Shown in pieces: positions 10,943 through 22,200 of a stretch of DNA of 64,000 bases. The notes under the pieces were generated by a model. It did not search any database and was not told where the DNA came from. It saw only the letters and a list, made by a program, of their open reading frames with translations. Position 1 is the stretch's first letter; each line of letters opens with the position of its first letter. The DNA comes from Tipula vernalis (Eukaryota > Arthropoda > Insecta > Diptera > Tipulidae). The stretch covers positions 51,343,389 through 51,407,388 of the forward strand of contig OY282558.1 in NCBI GenBank assembly GCA_958295665.1. The letters are read 5' to 3'. The translations under genes were made by a program, and so were the position numbers.

Positions 10943-13900
10943 TAAAAAAAAACACATCGTCAAATAAGTTCCCTTACAATCGATTTACAGCTGTCCAAAA
11001 TCATAAGCTCCGTTCTATTAAATACTTCCGTAAAAAAAGATTACTACACCAGAAACTCAGAAAATCCAAGTTCGCCTCCGTATCGAGTTCAAACGACCAA
11101 TTCGACAATCGTCCGTACGCCGTGGTAAACATTGCTGGTACTAATATCCGCGGTTTGCTCGATAGTGGAGCGACCATTAGTGCTTTGGGAAAAAACGGTG
11201 CCGAATTTATCGAAAACCATAAGCTGCAACTTTTTCCTGTTAACGCATCCGTACAGACAGCGAACGGTGATAAACCATCGGTAATTGGATATGTGTTGGT
11301 ACCAATTCTCTACAACGGAAAGTCTATCAGAATGCAACTATTTCTAATACCCGATTTACAACAAGAGTTATATTTAGGGTTTGATTTTTGGACTACATTT
11401 GGGCTGAAACCTTCCCTGATAGAAGAAATAGTTGGTTTAATTTCTGAAAACGAGATTTCGAACCTCCCAAAACACCACGTTCTGAATAAAGAACAGTCAG
11501 AAAAATTGCAACAAGTAGTCAGTCTCTTTCCTAGCTCAGAGAAACTGGGCTTAGGCAAAACCTCTTTAGTGACACACATAATTGACACGGGAAATGCAAT
11601 TCCAATAAAGCAGCGTTTCTTCACCGTTTCGCCCGCTGTGCAAAGCGAGATGTATAATGAATTAGACCGTATGTTGTCCTTGGGCGTAATTCAGGAAAGC
11701 ACTAGTCCCTGGTGTTCCCCGATGGCTCGAGTCCGGAAATCTAATGGGAAGGTGCGGTTATGCCTCGATGCACGTAGACTTAATAGCGTTACTAGGAAGG
11801 ATGCCTACCCCTTACCCCTTATAAATGGATTACTAAGTCGACTGGATAGGGCTCAGTACATGTCCAGTATCGACTTAAAGGATGCGTTCTGGCAAATTCC
11901 TCTAGACCCTCAATCTATGGAAAAAACTGCTTTTACAGTGCCAGGACGCCCGCTATACCATTTTACTGTTATGCCATTTGGTCTCTGCAATGCGCCACAA
12001 ACGTTATGCCGGTTGATGCACAGAGTGATCCCATACCATCTACATGATCGCGTTTTCGTTTATCTCGATGATCTGCTCATTACAACCTCGACCTTCGATG
12101 AGCACTTGTCTCTTTTGACCGATGTAGCATCTCGGTTAACTGCAGCGGGTCTCACTATTAATGTCGAAAAAAGTAAATTTTTACTGAGAGAAATCGATTA
12201 TCTTGGTCATGTGGTGGGGGGAGGCACTCTGCGTCCCAATCCGGGTAAGGTGAGGGCCATTGCAGAGTACCCCGTGCCTAAAACGGTACGTCAGGTAAGG
12301 AGGTTTTTAGGCATTTGTGGTTGGTATAGGCGGTTCATTGATCAATACTCCACTTTATCGACGCCATTGACCAATTTGTTGAAAAAGAACCAAAAATTCG
12401 TTTGGTCCGAGCAATCACAAAAAGCCTTCGAAAATTTGAAATTAGCTCTTACTACTGCACCAGTGTTGAACACGGCCGATTTTGACAGGAGATTTTTTAT
12501 ACAATGTGACGCTAGTTCCACTGGAGTAGGGGCTGTATTGTTCCAAAAAACAGACGAAGGGGAAGACAAACCGATTGAATTCATGTCGCATAAACTAAAC
12601 TCGGCACAACGTCATTATAGTGTGACTGAATTAGAGTGCTTAGCAGCAGTTTTGGCCATTAATAAGTTCAGAGGTTATGTCGAGGGACTGCCATTTACTG
12701 TTATAACCGATCACGCTAGTCTTACATGGTTAATGTCCCAAAAAGATATGACCGGTAGACTAGCGCGATGGAGCCTTAAATTGCAAGGTTTTAACTTCGA
12801 GATTGAGTATCGAAAAGGAACCCAAAATTGTGTACCGGATGCGTTGTCTCGTGTTTTTATGGATGAGCTTGACGGAAAGGCAATGCGAGATAAAGCTTTA
12901 CTAAATGCCAATGACTATCCCATTCATATTGACTTGCAGTCGGAGCATTTTCACAATCCCGCATATCTGAAGCAAATTGAGCAGGTAAAATCATCGCTTA
13001 GTAAAACTAACCTGAGGGTGTTTGGTGGGAAAATATTTATTAATCATAAGGCCAATATTTGTGAAAGCGAATCAGATATTCCCGATTGGAAGTTAATAAT
13101 TCCAGAACCGCTCCGACTAGACTTAATCAAATCGGCACATTCTCCTCCCACATCGGCACATTTAGGAACTCACAAAACTACGGAATTGCTGAAACGTTAT
13201 TTCTTCTGGCCAAATATGCGAAATAATATCCAACGTTTCATAGCATCCTGCGAAACGTGCAAATGTATTAAAGCTCCGAATTATATCTTAAGGCCGCCAC
13301 TGAGTTCACTACCCATTACATTTAGGCCTTGGCAAAGAATCTATTTAGATTTTCTCGGTCCGTATCCTAGGACAAGGGCCGGAAATACGTTTATTCTGAT
13401 TGCAGTGGATCACTATTCCAAATTCGTCATAACGCGTCCGGTACGCCAAGCTACAGCGGATGAGGTGGCTAAATTTTTAGAAAAAAGCATCTTTTTGATG
13501 TTTGGTGTTCCCGAAATTATCGTGACAGATAACGGGCGGCAATTTGTTTCCAATGTAATCAAACGTTTGTTAGCCAAATACGGAGTTGCGCATATATTTA
13601 CGGCAAAGTATTCCCCTCAAAGTAATTCTTCGGAGCGGGTTAATAGAACCATTCTGGCTTCAATAAGAGCGTATATTAATGAAGACCACAAGTCATGGGA
13701 TAATCATCTTGACGCCGTTACGCAGGCTGTACGAGGAACGATTCACGAATCGACAGGTTTTGCTCCCCATTTGTTAGTCTTTGGGCAACATCCAATAATG
13801 CACGGGTCCATATACGAATTACTTCGTACTGTATATTCATACACAGGCAATTATATGCTCGCCGAAAATAAGCCAGACGAATTATTGCAAATATCCGAGA

Positions 13901-14166
13901 AGGTTCGTGCGAATTTTTCCAAAGCACAAAATAAGGCTCATACTCCATACAATCTACGTAGCCGGCTACCTAAGTTTCATATTGGTCAAAGGGTTTTCGT
14001 CCGAAATTTTTCTCCAAGTAACGCAGCAGCATTTTATTCCGCCAAATTGGCGCCGAAATACTTAAAAGCTAAAATTACCCGATTTATTGGAAACGTGTCA
14101 TGTGAAGTGATTGATGATCAGGATAATATTCTTGGAATATACCACTTTAAAGACGTAAAAGCCTAG
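10795..14166 (+). CDS. pol: Pol polyprotein of the intact Ty3/gypsy element (PR-RT-RNase H-IN, up to 1123 aa)
   Basis: One uninterrupted frame holds all gypsy-class enzymes in order. Aspartic protease: LLDSGATISALG, catalytic Asp at about residue 123. Reverse transcriptase: YLDD at 423-426, preceded by SIDLKDAFWQIPL. RNase H: DASSTGVGAVL with Asp near 572 and the later TDHASLTWL. Integrase: an HHCC zinc domain around 780-825, then the catalytic triad Asp852, Asp912, Glu947 (D,35,E). This PR-RT-RH-IN order is diagnostic of Ty3/gypsy. The frame is -1 relative to gag and overlaps it by 148 nt, so expression probably uses -1 frameshifting. I see no textbook slippery heptamer in the overlap, and the ATG at 10795 need not be a true start. 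No env frame follows. The coding region looks complete, which fits a recent insertion. Confidence 0.92.
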   Translation: METGKPTDGNENPWESSFPAASDIASQTEYNGIGGKHRSGVVCQAKTQIIKKNTSSNKFPYNRFTAVQNHKLRSIKYFRKKRLLHQKLRKSKFASVSSSNDQFDNRPYAVVNIAGTNIRGLLDSGATISALGKNGAEFIENHKLQLFPVNASVQTANGDKPSVIGYVLVPILYNGKSIRMQLFLIPDLQQELYLGFDFWTTFGLKPSLIEEIVGLISENEISNLPKHHVLNKEQSEKLQQVVSLFPSSEKLGLGKTSLVTHIIDTGNAIPIKQRFFTVSPAVQSEMYNELDRMLSLGVIQESTSPWCSPMARVRKSNGKVRLCLDARRLNSVTRKDAYPLPLINGLLSRLDRAQYMSSIDLKDAFWQIPLDPQSMEKTAFTVPGRPLYHFTVMPFGLCNAPQTLCRLMHRVIPYHLHDRVFVYLDDLLITTSTFDEHLSLLTDVASRLTAAGLTINVEKSKFLLREIDYLGHVVGGGTLRPNPGKVRAIAEYPVPKTVRQVRRFLGICGWYRRFIDQYSTLSTPLTNLLKKNQKFVWSEQSQKAFENLKLALTTAPVLNTADFDRRFFIQCDASSTGVGAVLFQKTDEGEDKPIEFMSHKLNSAQRHYSVTELECLAAVLAINKFRGYVEGLPFTVITDHASLTWLMSQKDMTGRLARWSLKLQGFNFEIEYRKGTQNCVPDALSRVFMDELDGKAMRDKALLNANDYPIHIDLQSEHFHNPAYLKQIEQVKSSLSKTNLRVFGGKIFINHKANICESESDIPDWKLIIPEPLRLDLIKSAHSPPTSAHLGTHKTTELLKRYFFWPNMRNNIQRFIASCETCKCIKAPNYILRPPLSSLPITFRPWQRIYLDFLGPYPRTRAGNTFILIAVDHYSKFVITRPVRQATADEVAKFLEKSIFLMFGVPEIIVTDNGRQFVSNVIKRLLAKYGVAHIFTAKYSPQSNSSERVNRTILASIRAYINEDHKSWDNHLDAVTQAVRGTIHESTGFAPHLLVFGQHPIMHGSIYELLRTVYSYTGNYMLAENKPDELLQISEKVRANFSKAQNKAHTPYNLRSRLPKFHIGQRVFVRNFSPSNAAAFYSAKLAPKYLKAKITRFIGNVSCEVIDDQDNILGIYHFKDVKA

Positions 14167-14243
14167 TTTATTATTATTTGTTCAATATAACTAATTGCCC
14201 AGCATTATGAGACCTCAGGGATCAATGGGTACGTCCACACGAA

Positions 14244-14974
14244 TGTAACGAAAATATGTATTATCGTCCCATAAAGTTTGAATTTCATCATGAAGGGAAG
14301 AATGTTCACTAAATTAAAGACGTCGGGAATATATTAGTGTCTTAAAATTAATTCATTATGTTATAAATGCTTCGTTCACTGTAATGAGATGTATTGTACT
14401 ATAATTATATTTTTTTTCTTTTTTTTAATTGATCCCAATATTTTTTATTGTTTGTGTATACATTGATGGCGAAAAATAATTTATGGATCGTCGTTGGAGA
14501 TGCCGGAAATGTTTTTTTTTGTTTTTTTTTTTTTTTTGGTTGGTCAGTTGATGGTGAGTGGGCGAAAAAATATGAGCTTGGCGATCATCACCATATAGAA
14601 TTATTAAAAAAAAATAAAAATAAATAAAAATTAGTTCTAAATACGGTAATAATTTTAAGTTGATAATCATAAAATTCGAATAATAAGTTTACGCAAACTA
14701 AATATATTTTGATAATTATAATAATATATTAATTATCTCAATTAAGATTACTCAGTGATCAAATCAGTGATAACATAAGTGAACATAGTTTTAAAAAAAA
14801 AAAAAAAATATAATTATAGTACAATACATCTCATTACAGTGAACGAAGCATTTATAACATAATGAATTAATTTTAAGACACTAATATATTCCCGACGTCT
14901 TTAATTTAGTGAACATTCTTCTCTTCATGATGAAATTCAAACTTTATGGGACGATAATACATATTTTCGTTACA
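14244..14974 (+). repeat. Palindromic right terminal block: U3, spacer, inverted U3 (3' LTR position)
   Basis: The block starts TGTAACGAAAATATG and ends CATATTTTCGTTACA. Its arms, 14244-14428 and about 14790-14974, are reverse complements with a single visible substitution plus poly(T) length differences. The left arm follows the pol end, so it corresponds to U3, and the right arm is inverted U3. It shares no long similarity with the left terminal block, although true LTRs of one insertion should be identical. The link between them is the tag poly(T)-AAAACTATGTTCACTTA, found just inside the right arm (minus strand) and just inside the U5 arm of the left block. No clear polypurine tract precedes 14244. 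Confidence 0.82.
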
Positions 14975-14978
14975 ACCC
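14975..14978 (+). repeat. Target-site duplication ACCC (right copy)
   Basis: This pairs with ACCC at 6682-6685. The host Gag reading resumes in phase immediately downstream. Confidence 0.9.
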
Positions 14979-17384
14979 TAAAAAACTGCTTTGATCAAAA
15001 GGAACACATCGTCTACGGAATCCCGCCTCAAACAGCTATTGTCTTATAGCTTGACCATGGGGGACGATAAACCGTCAGTCTTTTATAGAAGACTTAATTC
15101 GAAAAGCGGATCCCTGGCAGCCGTTAATGCAGAGTTATTAAGATCTATATGGTTGTAGAATTTACCAGCCGAGTTGCAGCCATATTTGACGATATGGTCG
15201 AATGAGGAAATTGAAAAAAAAAGCCAAACTGCTGACCAAATTTGGGAAGTACAAATAGCAAACACTTCTAACAAATCAATTAATGCATTTCAGCCGAGTG
15301 AAAGATCACGATCACACAACCGACATTATCGCCCTCATAGAAGAATCAGTCGTCAACAACAGTATCCAGGCGGATTTTGTTATTATCATAATTTCTTCGC
15401 GAAACGGGCTCGTAAATGCCGTCAACCATGTATATACGATAAAAGCAACCCGATTTCGAAGGATGCAACGAACAATGAAGACAAATTTCAATCAAAAAAC
15501 ATGAAAGATCAATGGATACATGGGAGAAGTAGATCCAATTCGTTTATCAATTTATGATTCTGGTGCCAGAGTTTCTGTCATCAAGTATATATTTCTGACA
15601 AAACAACTCCGAGCGATCTTCTAATCAATCTGAGATAAAAACATACAGTACCAAAACAGGCCTATATAGGAATTTTCACTGGAATTTCATTCTGGCAGAT
15701 ACCGATACATCAATAAGCATTTCGGTTTACTGTTGACATCAAAAGTCGAAAATTAATTGATTCCCTAATATGTGTATCAACGAATGCGAATGTTTCTAAT
15801 CTTCATACAACAGGAATTACAATCATTTTGTCATAACAGTCGAGAAATACTGTGTGAACGATGCACTACATGGCATAACGCTTTGTATTCAAACCATAGG
15901 TCCTCCATGCGTCACCCGACTTGATTCTGAAAAGAATAGAATCGCGAAAGAAGAATTTCGTAAAATGATCGAGCTCGGAATATGCCGACCACGAGCAATA
16001 GCAATTGGTCTAGCCCTTTGCACTTAGTGCGTAGGAAAAATGTGGGGTATGGAGGCCTTGCGGCGACTACAGAGCTCTAAACTACAGTATTCCATATTTG
16101 TCAGATTTCATACACCAACTAGATGGATCCAAGTATTTTACGAATGTGTGCGAATTGATGAGTGTGATATCCCAAAAACTGTTATTTTGACCTTTCGGAT
16201 TATTCGAGTTTACTCGAATGATTTTTAAACTAAGAAACGCTGCGCAATCTTTCCAAAGACTCATGTATTCTATTTTTAGAGGTTTGAATTTTTGCTTCGT
16301 GTACATTGACGACATACTAATTGCATCAAAATCGGAAGATGGACATTTACAACATCTACAAATGGCATTTCAACGCTTAAAATACGCTAATCTTGTGATA
16401 AATGCTAGTAAATCGGTGTTCGGTGTGGAACACATAACATTCTTAGGCCATGACATTTCATAATTAGGCACTAAAGCATCAAAAACTAAAGTGAATACCA
16501 TCATACAATTTCCTAAACCAAAAACTGTTTTAGAATTACGTCGTTTTCTTGGAATGGTAAATTTTTATAGGAAATTGCTTCCACACGCAGCCCAAGAGAG
16601 CATTTTTAAAAAATTATAAACGTTTAATTGAGTGGTAAAATGAATTAGATGATGCTTTCGAGCTCTCTAAAGAACGATTAGTTAACGCTACCCTTCTAAA
16701 TCATCCGTCTACTAATGTTAAGCTTGCGGTAATGGTAGATACTTCGGATAATGCAACTGGCGCTGTCGTCTAACAATACGTTAATGAATCATGGCAGCCG
16801 TTGAGTTTCTTTTCAGCTAAATTTAATGAAATTCTAAAACGATATAGTACATATGACCGTGAACTCTTAGCAGCTTACTCATCAATAAAACATTTCAGGC
16901 ATTACTTAGAAGATCGCGAATTCATTTTGTATACTGACCATAAACCGCTAATTTATGCGTCACAAAAAAATTCAGAAAAGTATCACCCAGACAACTACGA
17001 CATCTTGATCTAATATTAAAGTACACATCTGATATTCAGCATATATTCGACCTAACTTCGACTATGGCCAAATTGCAAAGGAACAAAAAAACGATGACGA
17101 GTTGCAGACGCTTATGGAATCCGACACCTCTATGAAATTAGAGAAGTTTCCAGTTTTCGTTTTAGAGCTTACATTACAAAAGGATATCGTCGAACAATAT
17201 TCGACAATGTATATAACCTTTCACGCCTCGGTATTAAAGCAACATCAATTATAGTTGCTCAAAAATATTTCTGGCCTAAAGTAAAATCTGATTGTCGGAA
17301 ATGGACACAATGTTGTTTAAGGTGGTAAAAATCAAAAATTTCTAGGAAAGTCAAGAGCCAGGTTGGAACCTACCCGGCCACCAG
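14979..17384 (+). pseudogene. Old Ty3/gypsy element: rest of gag, then PR, RT, RNase H and IN remnants
   Basis: The Gag interrupted at 6685 continues here in several frames. A Gag stretch is clear at 15174-15270 (LQPYLTIWSNEEIEKK, followed by QTADQIWEV). A protease-like DSGARVSVI follows near 15550. Reverse transcriptase is recognisable at 16218-16463, with YIDD encoded at 16302-16313, and up to about 16610. RNase H is at 16801-17013, with YSTYDRELLAAYSSIKHFRH and YTDHKPLIYA. The zinc-binding part of integrase lies near 17200-17380. Many stops and frameshifts separate these pieces, so no function remains. The copy ends abruptly near 17384, where the LTR of another gypsy element begins, so it was hit at least twice by later insertions. 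Its own LTRs were not found. Confidence 0.82.
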
Positions 17385-17525
17385 TGATATGTATGTATTC
17401 GTTAAGTAATGTAACGCTTGTTAATATTATCATTGTACTAAAACATATATATATATATTGTTAATGTAAATTGTTTTTGAATAAAAGTTTGGCAGTCTTG
17501 CTGTAACATTCGATCCGACTTATCA
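17385..17525 (+). repeat. Short LTR of a third gypsy element (5' LTR)
   Basis: A 141-bp TG...CA segment (TGATATGTATG ... CGACTTATCA) ends one base before a TGGCGACGAGGATGGG primer-binding sequence. It holds an (AT)n run and an AATAAAAG word suited to polyadenylation. No matching 3' copy was found downstream, so the exact left end is inferred from the TG and from the point where the older integrase relic stops. Confidence 0.6.
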
Positions 17526-17526
17526 G

Positions 17527-17542
17527 TGGCGACGAGGATGGG
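17527..17542 (+). other. Primer binding site TGGCGACGAGGATGGG
   Basis: The sequence begins one base after the LTR end CA. TGGCGACGAGGATG-type sites are typical of gypsy elements of the K02A2.6-like group in invertebrates, which agrees with the RT found downstream. Confidence 0.6.
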
Positions 17543-18368
17543 ATTTATTAAAATAAAAAATATTTATAATTGAGTGATATAGTTAAATAAATTAAATAAA
17601 CTAAAAAAAAAATGGAGATGTGGCCAACACACGACTTTCTTTTAGGAACAGAGAATTTTGAGAAATTTTATTTTTTTCTTAATTTTTTTTTTAATTTTTA
17701 ATTTTTTATTTTTATTTGTTTTTAATTTTTGGAAACATTTTGTATTAAGTAGTTTTTTGTAAACTCTTTACTTTTTAAGATATTTGCAAAATAAATTTTC
17801 TGGACCAAGGGAGTGGCCACTTCCGGTTAGCCGATTTGGAGTAAAATTCACTGGGACCTCCCAATTTATCAAAAAAGCTTAAATCTGAAGTTTCAGTTTG
17901 ATTGGTTAAACCATCTGGGCTGTAGAGAGGACACAGACATACTGCCAGACTGCCAGACTGCCAGACTGCCAGACTGCCAGACTGACAGACTGACAGACTG
18001 ACAGACTGACAGACTGACAGACTGACAGACTGACAGACTGACAGACTGACAGACTGAAAGACTGACAGACTGACAGACTGACAGACTGACAGACTGACAG
18101 ACTGACAGACTGACAGACTGACAGACTGACAGACTGACAGACTGACAGACTGACAGACTGACAGACTGACAGACTGACAGACTGACAGACAGACACCATT
18201 TCGAAACCCACTTTTTCGAACTCAGGGGACCTTATAACAAATAAATCTCTAAAAATCTCAAAGTCCAAAATTTTCATGATTACCATACTTTATTTTACTA
18301 GAGTAAAAGAAAGTAAAAAACAAAACGTCAAGTTTTTTTTTTGTAAAATCAGCTTAACAGTAAAGATT
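17543..18368 (+). other. Leader of the third gypsy element, holding a foreign-looking module
   Basis: No Gag coding is seen here. The first 250 bp are very T-rich. From about 17800 there is a different, better conserved-looking stretch that leads into an 8-bp minisatellite and then into a GAACTCAGGGGACC phrase before gag starts. The sequence may be an insertion into the leader or a normal leader; the window cannot decide. Confidence 0.45.
17937..18196 (+). repeat. AGACTGAC minisatellite, 8-bp unit, about 32 copies
   Basis: About 260 bp of almost perfect 8-mers. The first five or so are AGACTGCC variants and the rest AGACTGAC, with one AGACTGAA variant near 18055. On the minus strand the run is open and reads as a repeated VCQSVSLS. 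This is a by-product of the 8-bp period (24 nt equals 8 codons) and not a gene. Confidence 0.95.
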
Positions 18369-19100
18369 ATGGACAAGTTTAATCCGTTAATTCATATTTT
18401 TGGACAGTGGATAGAACAACTGGAAAGTTCTTTTGTGATAAACGGTGTTACAGATGATACTAAGGAAACCCCTATGTTAATTACATCGTTATCGTCTGAT
18501 GTCTACGGTGTTTTAAAGTCATTAACACAACCATCCAAACCATCCGAAAAGGCATTTAAAGATTTGGCAAAATTATTAAATGGTCATTTTTCACCGAAAG
18601 TAAATGTGATTTCGGAACGTTTTAAGTTTTATACACGAAATCAGTTACCAAGTGAAAGCGTGTCCGATTATGTCGTCGAATTAAAAAAATGGCATCCAAC
18701 TGTGTTTTTGGTACGTTTTATGATGACGCGTTAAGAGACCGACTTGTTAGCGGAATATCAGATGCAGTTATACAAAGCACATTGTTGCAAAAAAACTGAT
18801 TTAAATTTCACTAAAGCGTTCGATATAGCAACTACAGTGGAACTTGCTGATAATCAACTAAAAGTTTAACGTTTTCTCTGAAACACATCGTTCCAGAGCA
18901 AGGTCACGTTCTAAATCAAAAAGTCTAGCACGCGTTTCATTTTATACATCACGTCCAAAGGTCACGTTCAAAACGCAGGTGCAACAGATGTGGTCGTTTT
19001 AATAAACACAAGTATGATAAATGTCCTGCTAAAGATTGGAGATGTTTTGTATGTGGTATACAAGGTCATACATCTCGTGTTTGTCAGTCTACAAAACCAA
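18369..19100 (+). pseudogene. Gag of the third gypsy element (K02A2.6-like), frameshifted
   Basis: A Gag start at 18369 (MDKFNPLIHIF) fits better than the ATG at 18276, which lies in the leader. The frame runs to 18734 with the capsid phrase RFKFYTRNQLPSESVSDYVV. A frameshift near 18700 continues it as YDDALRDRLVSGISDAVIQ, a hallmark of this gypsy group. A further shift follows near 18800. At 18980-19090 two zinc knuckles survive: a CX2CX5HX4C motif and a standard CFVCGIQGHTSRVC. The structural protein would bind element RNA, but the frame breaks make this copy inactive. Confidence 0.78.
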
Positions 19101-19201
19101 ACAATAACAGTCCATCGCATCATAGCGCATATAAAAAATTAAATCATGTTGGCCAGTCTATTCCTTCAAAAGAACATGATGATGAAAAAGAACACACATA
19201 C

Positions 19202-22200
19202 ATGGAAAATTATTTTGATCATATGACAGTTAAACACCTTCAAAATATTGGATCAATGGGTATCGAGCAACCACTATATCTAAATGAAATCATAGGAGAT
19301 CATCAGGTTAAAATGGAAGTGGATACAGGAGCATCATTTTCAGTCTTTCCCAAAATATTTATGGTTTTTTATTTTCAGGTCGACGTCTAGTGCCTTGTGG
19401 AGTTCATCTTCAAATGGTTACCGGAGATTCAGTAGAAGTTATGGGAAAAATAGAAGTACAAGTAAAATGCGGAACCAGTGATGCGGTTCTGGATGTACTA
19501 ATAATTAATACAAGCAGGCCGTTTATTTCACTTATTGGTCGCAACTGGTTGGATATCATCACTCCAAATTGGCGTAAGTTTTTTCTAAATTTGTCTCGTT
19601 TCCCATCGTATTCACATTCTGGTGGGGCAAATCAAGTTTTGGTAAAGAATCATGAAAACGATTTAGGTATATTTAAAAATGTGTCAATTAGTAATTTATT
19701 AATTCAGTCAAGTTAACCTATTTCAATGTCTAGTGCTAGTGGTGCTTCAAGTCAGTCTAATCAGTCAAACGCAGGTCCATCGTCAATGCTTCCAGAACAT
19801 CTCCGAAATAGATGGAACAAGTTGTATTAAAGATTTTGTTGCTGATATAAAAGTCAAAGAGAATTGTACTCCTATTTTTTGTGAGTATAACGAAGTTCCT
19901 TTTGCTATAACGGATAAAGTTCATAAAGAAATTAATCGATTAGTGGTTAATGGAATTATTAGTCCGGTCATGTTTAGTCAATGGGCCAGCCCTATAGTTT
20001 GTGTTCCAAAAAAGAATGGAGAGGAACGTATTTGTTGTGATTTTAGAGTGTCTGTTAATAAAGTTCTCAAAACAAATCAATATCCATTACCAAAAATGGA
20101 GAATATTTTTGCAAAAATGGCAGGATCCAAAATTTTTTGTGCGTTAGATCTCAGTGGGGCATATCAACAAGTAAAAGTTTCAGAAAATTCAAAAAAGTTT
20201 TTAACTATTAATACCAAATGGGGATTATTTCAATTTAATCGTCTACCTTTTGGTATAGCGTCGGCTTCAGCAATTTTCCAACATATAATGGATTTCATTC
20301 TGAAAAATCTTCCAGGCGTGTCATGTTACCTTGATGATGTGCTAATTGGAGCACCTGATTTTGATTCATGTGCTAAAATGTTGGAAAAAGTTTGCATATG
20401 TCTTTCAGATTGAAGGGGATCAGTCCAAATCCTGACTAAATTAAAGCCATACAAGCCGCTCCAGAACCACAAAATATAACACAACTAAAATCTTATCGTG
20501 GTCTTTTAAGTTTTTATTCACGTTTTATTCCTAATATGTCATCAGAATTCAAAATCTTGTATGATTTAACGAAGAAGGAAAATGAATTTTTTTGGACTGA
20601 TGAATGTTCTAGAATTTTTGAAAAGAGTAAAGTGCTTGTAACATCAAATCAAGTGTTAACTTTTTATGATCCTTCTAAACCAATAATCTTGACGTGTGAT
20701 GCAAGCCCTTATGGCGTAGATGCCGTTCTTTCGCATCGCATTGGAAATTCGGAAATGCCTGTGTTTTTTGCATCTTCCACACTAAGTTCAGCAGAACAAA
20801 AATACGCGTAAATCCAAAGAGAAGCATTGGCAATAGTGTTTGCTGTGAAGCGGTTTCATAAATACTTATATGGACAAAAATTTACGTTTTGGTACCGTCT
20901 AAGGGATTACCTGTTCTTGCTTGTCATAGGCTGCAAAGATGGGCAATTATTTTATCCGCTTATCAGTATGATATTGTATACAGAAAAGGATCTCAAATAG
21001 GAAATGCTGATGCATTGTCCCGTTTACCAATAAATGAAAAATCGGAAATTGATGATAGTTTTTGCAATTCGCTAAACAGTATCACATTGATTACGAAACC
21101 CTTGAAATTTCAAAACATAAACACAAAAAAGATCCGATTTTATGGAAAGTTGTACAATATTGTGTGCCTGGCTGGTCTAATCATGTCTCAGAAATAGATG
21201 TAAAACCGTATTTTTTAATCAGATCCGAATTGGTTATTGAAAATAATTGTATCATATGAAATACTCGAATAATTATTTCAAAGTCATTAAAAAAATATGT
21301 ACTTAACCTGTTACACGAAAATCATGTGGGTATCGTGAGAATGAAAATGCTAGCCAGAAGTTATTGGTGGTGGCCTAATATCGATTCTGATATAGAAAAG
21401 ATCGCAAATTCTTGTGAAGCTTGTGTAATGACGTCAAGTGCACAGAAAGCCCATGTAATACCTTGGTTTAAAGCAAATTACCCATTCGAGAGAATACATG
21501 TTGACTTTTTCTACTTCAATAGTGAAAAATTCTTAATTTTGGTCGGCAGTTTTTCCAAATACATATATTCAAGTTTGGTATGTACGATATATACATCTGC
21601 ACAAACAGTTAATAGTTGTCTACGATCATTTTTCACAATATTTGGGTTTCCCCATAGGTTGGTCTCGGATAATGTACCACCTTATGATTCAAAAGAATTT
21701 TTAAGTTTTTTGGAAAAGAATGGTGTTATGGTTAGTAAAAGTCCCCCGTATCATCCAAACTCTAATGGTCTTGCCGAAAGAAGGGTACAAACTGTTAAGG
21801 ATTATCTAAAAAAAACTACTTTTATTAAAAAGTTCCTTAACTATTGAAGAAAAGTTAGATAGTTTTTTATTTACGTATCGAAATACACCAAATTCAACAA
21901 CTGAAGCGTCACCAAATGAGACAATTTTTAAATACAAACCAAAAACTAAACTTGATTTATTAAAACCAACGAATGTTGAAGTCGTGGTCAGAGAGCAGAA
22001 TGAGAAAAGACATAAACCAAAATTTGGGAATGGTGATAAAACTTTGTTTAAAAACTTTAATTCAAAATCGGTTATAAAATGGATACCAGGGCGAATCGTG
22101 GAAGTAACGAGTCCAGCTACATATTTAGTTAATGTGGGGAATCAAATTCGTTTTGCTCATGAAGATCATTTAAAGTTAAGTCATATATTTGATGAAAATA

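Larger units (their letters stand above)
6686..14974 (+). mobile_element. Young Ty3/gypsy element with rearranged, palindromic ends
   Basis: The unit is 8289 bp and has TGTAAC/GTTACA outer ends, a 4-bp ACCC duplication, tRNA-Lys-type PBS, intact gag and pol in a -1 overlap, and no env. It is inserted in the gag of an older gypsy relic. The terminal blocks are inverted U5-U5 on the left and U3-inverted U3 on the right. The outer ends are therefore the two normal LTR ends but swapped with respect to the interior, as if the interior had been inverted within its LTRs. The intact frames and almost identical palindrome arms say the event is recent. Confidence 0.85.

Noticed and set aside
17906..18286. 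A 126-codon minus-strand frame with many repeats of VCQSVSLS
   Set aside because: It is the translation of the AGACTGAC minisatellite; eight bases times three gives the 8-residue period. No start context, homology or codon signal supports a protein.
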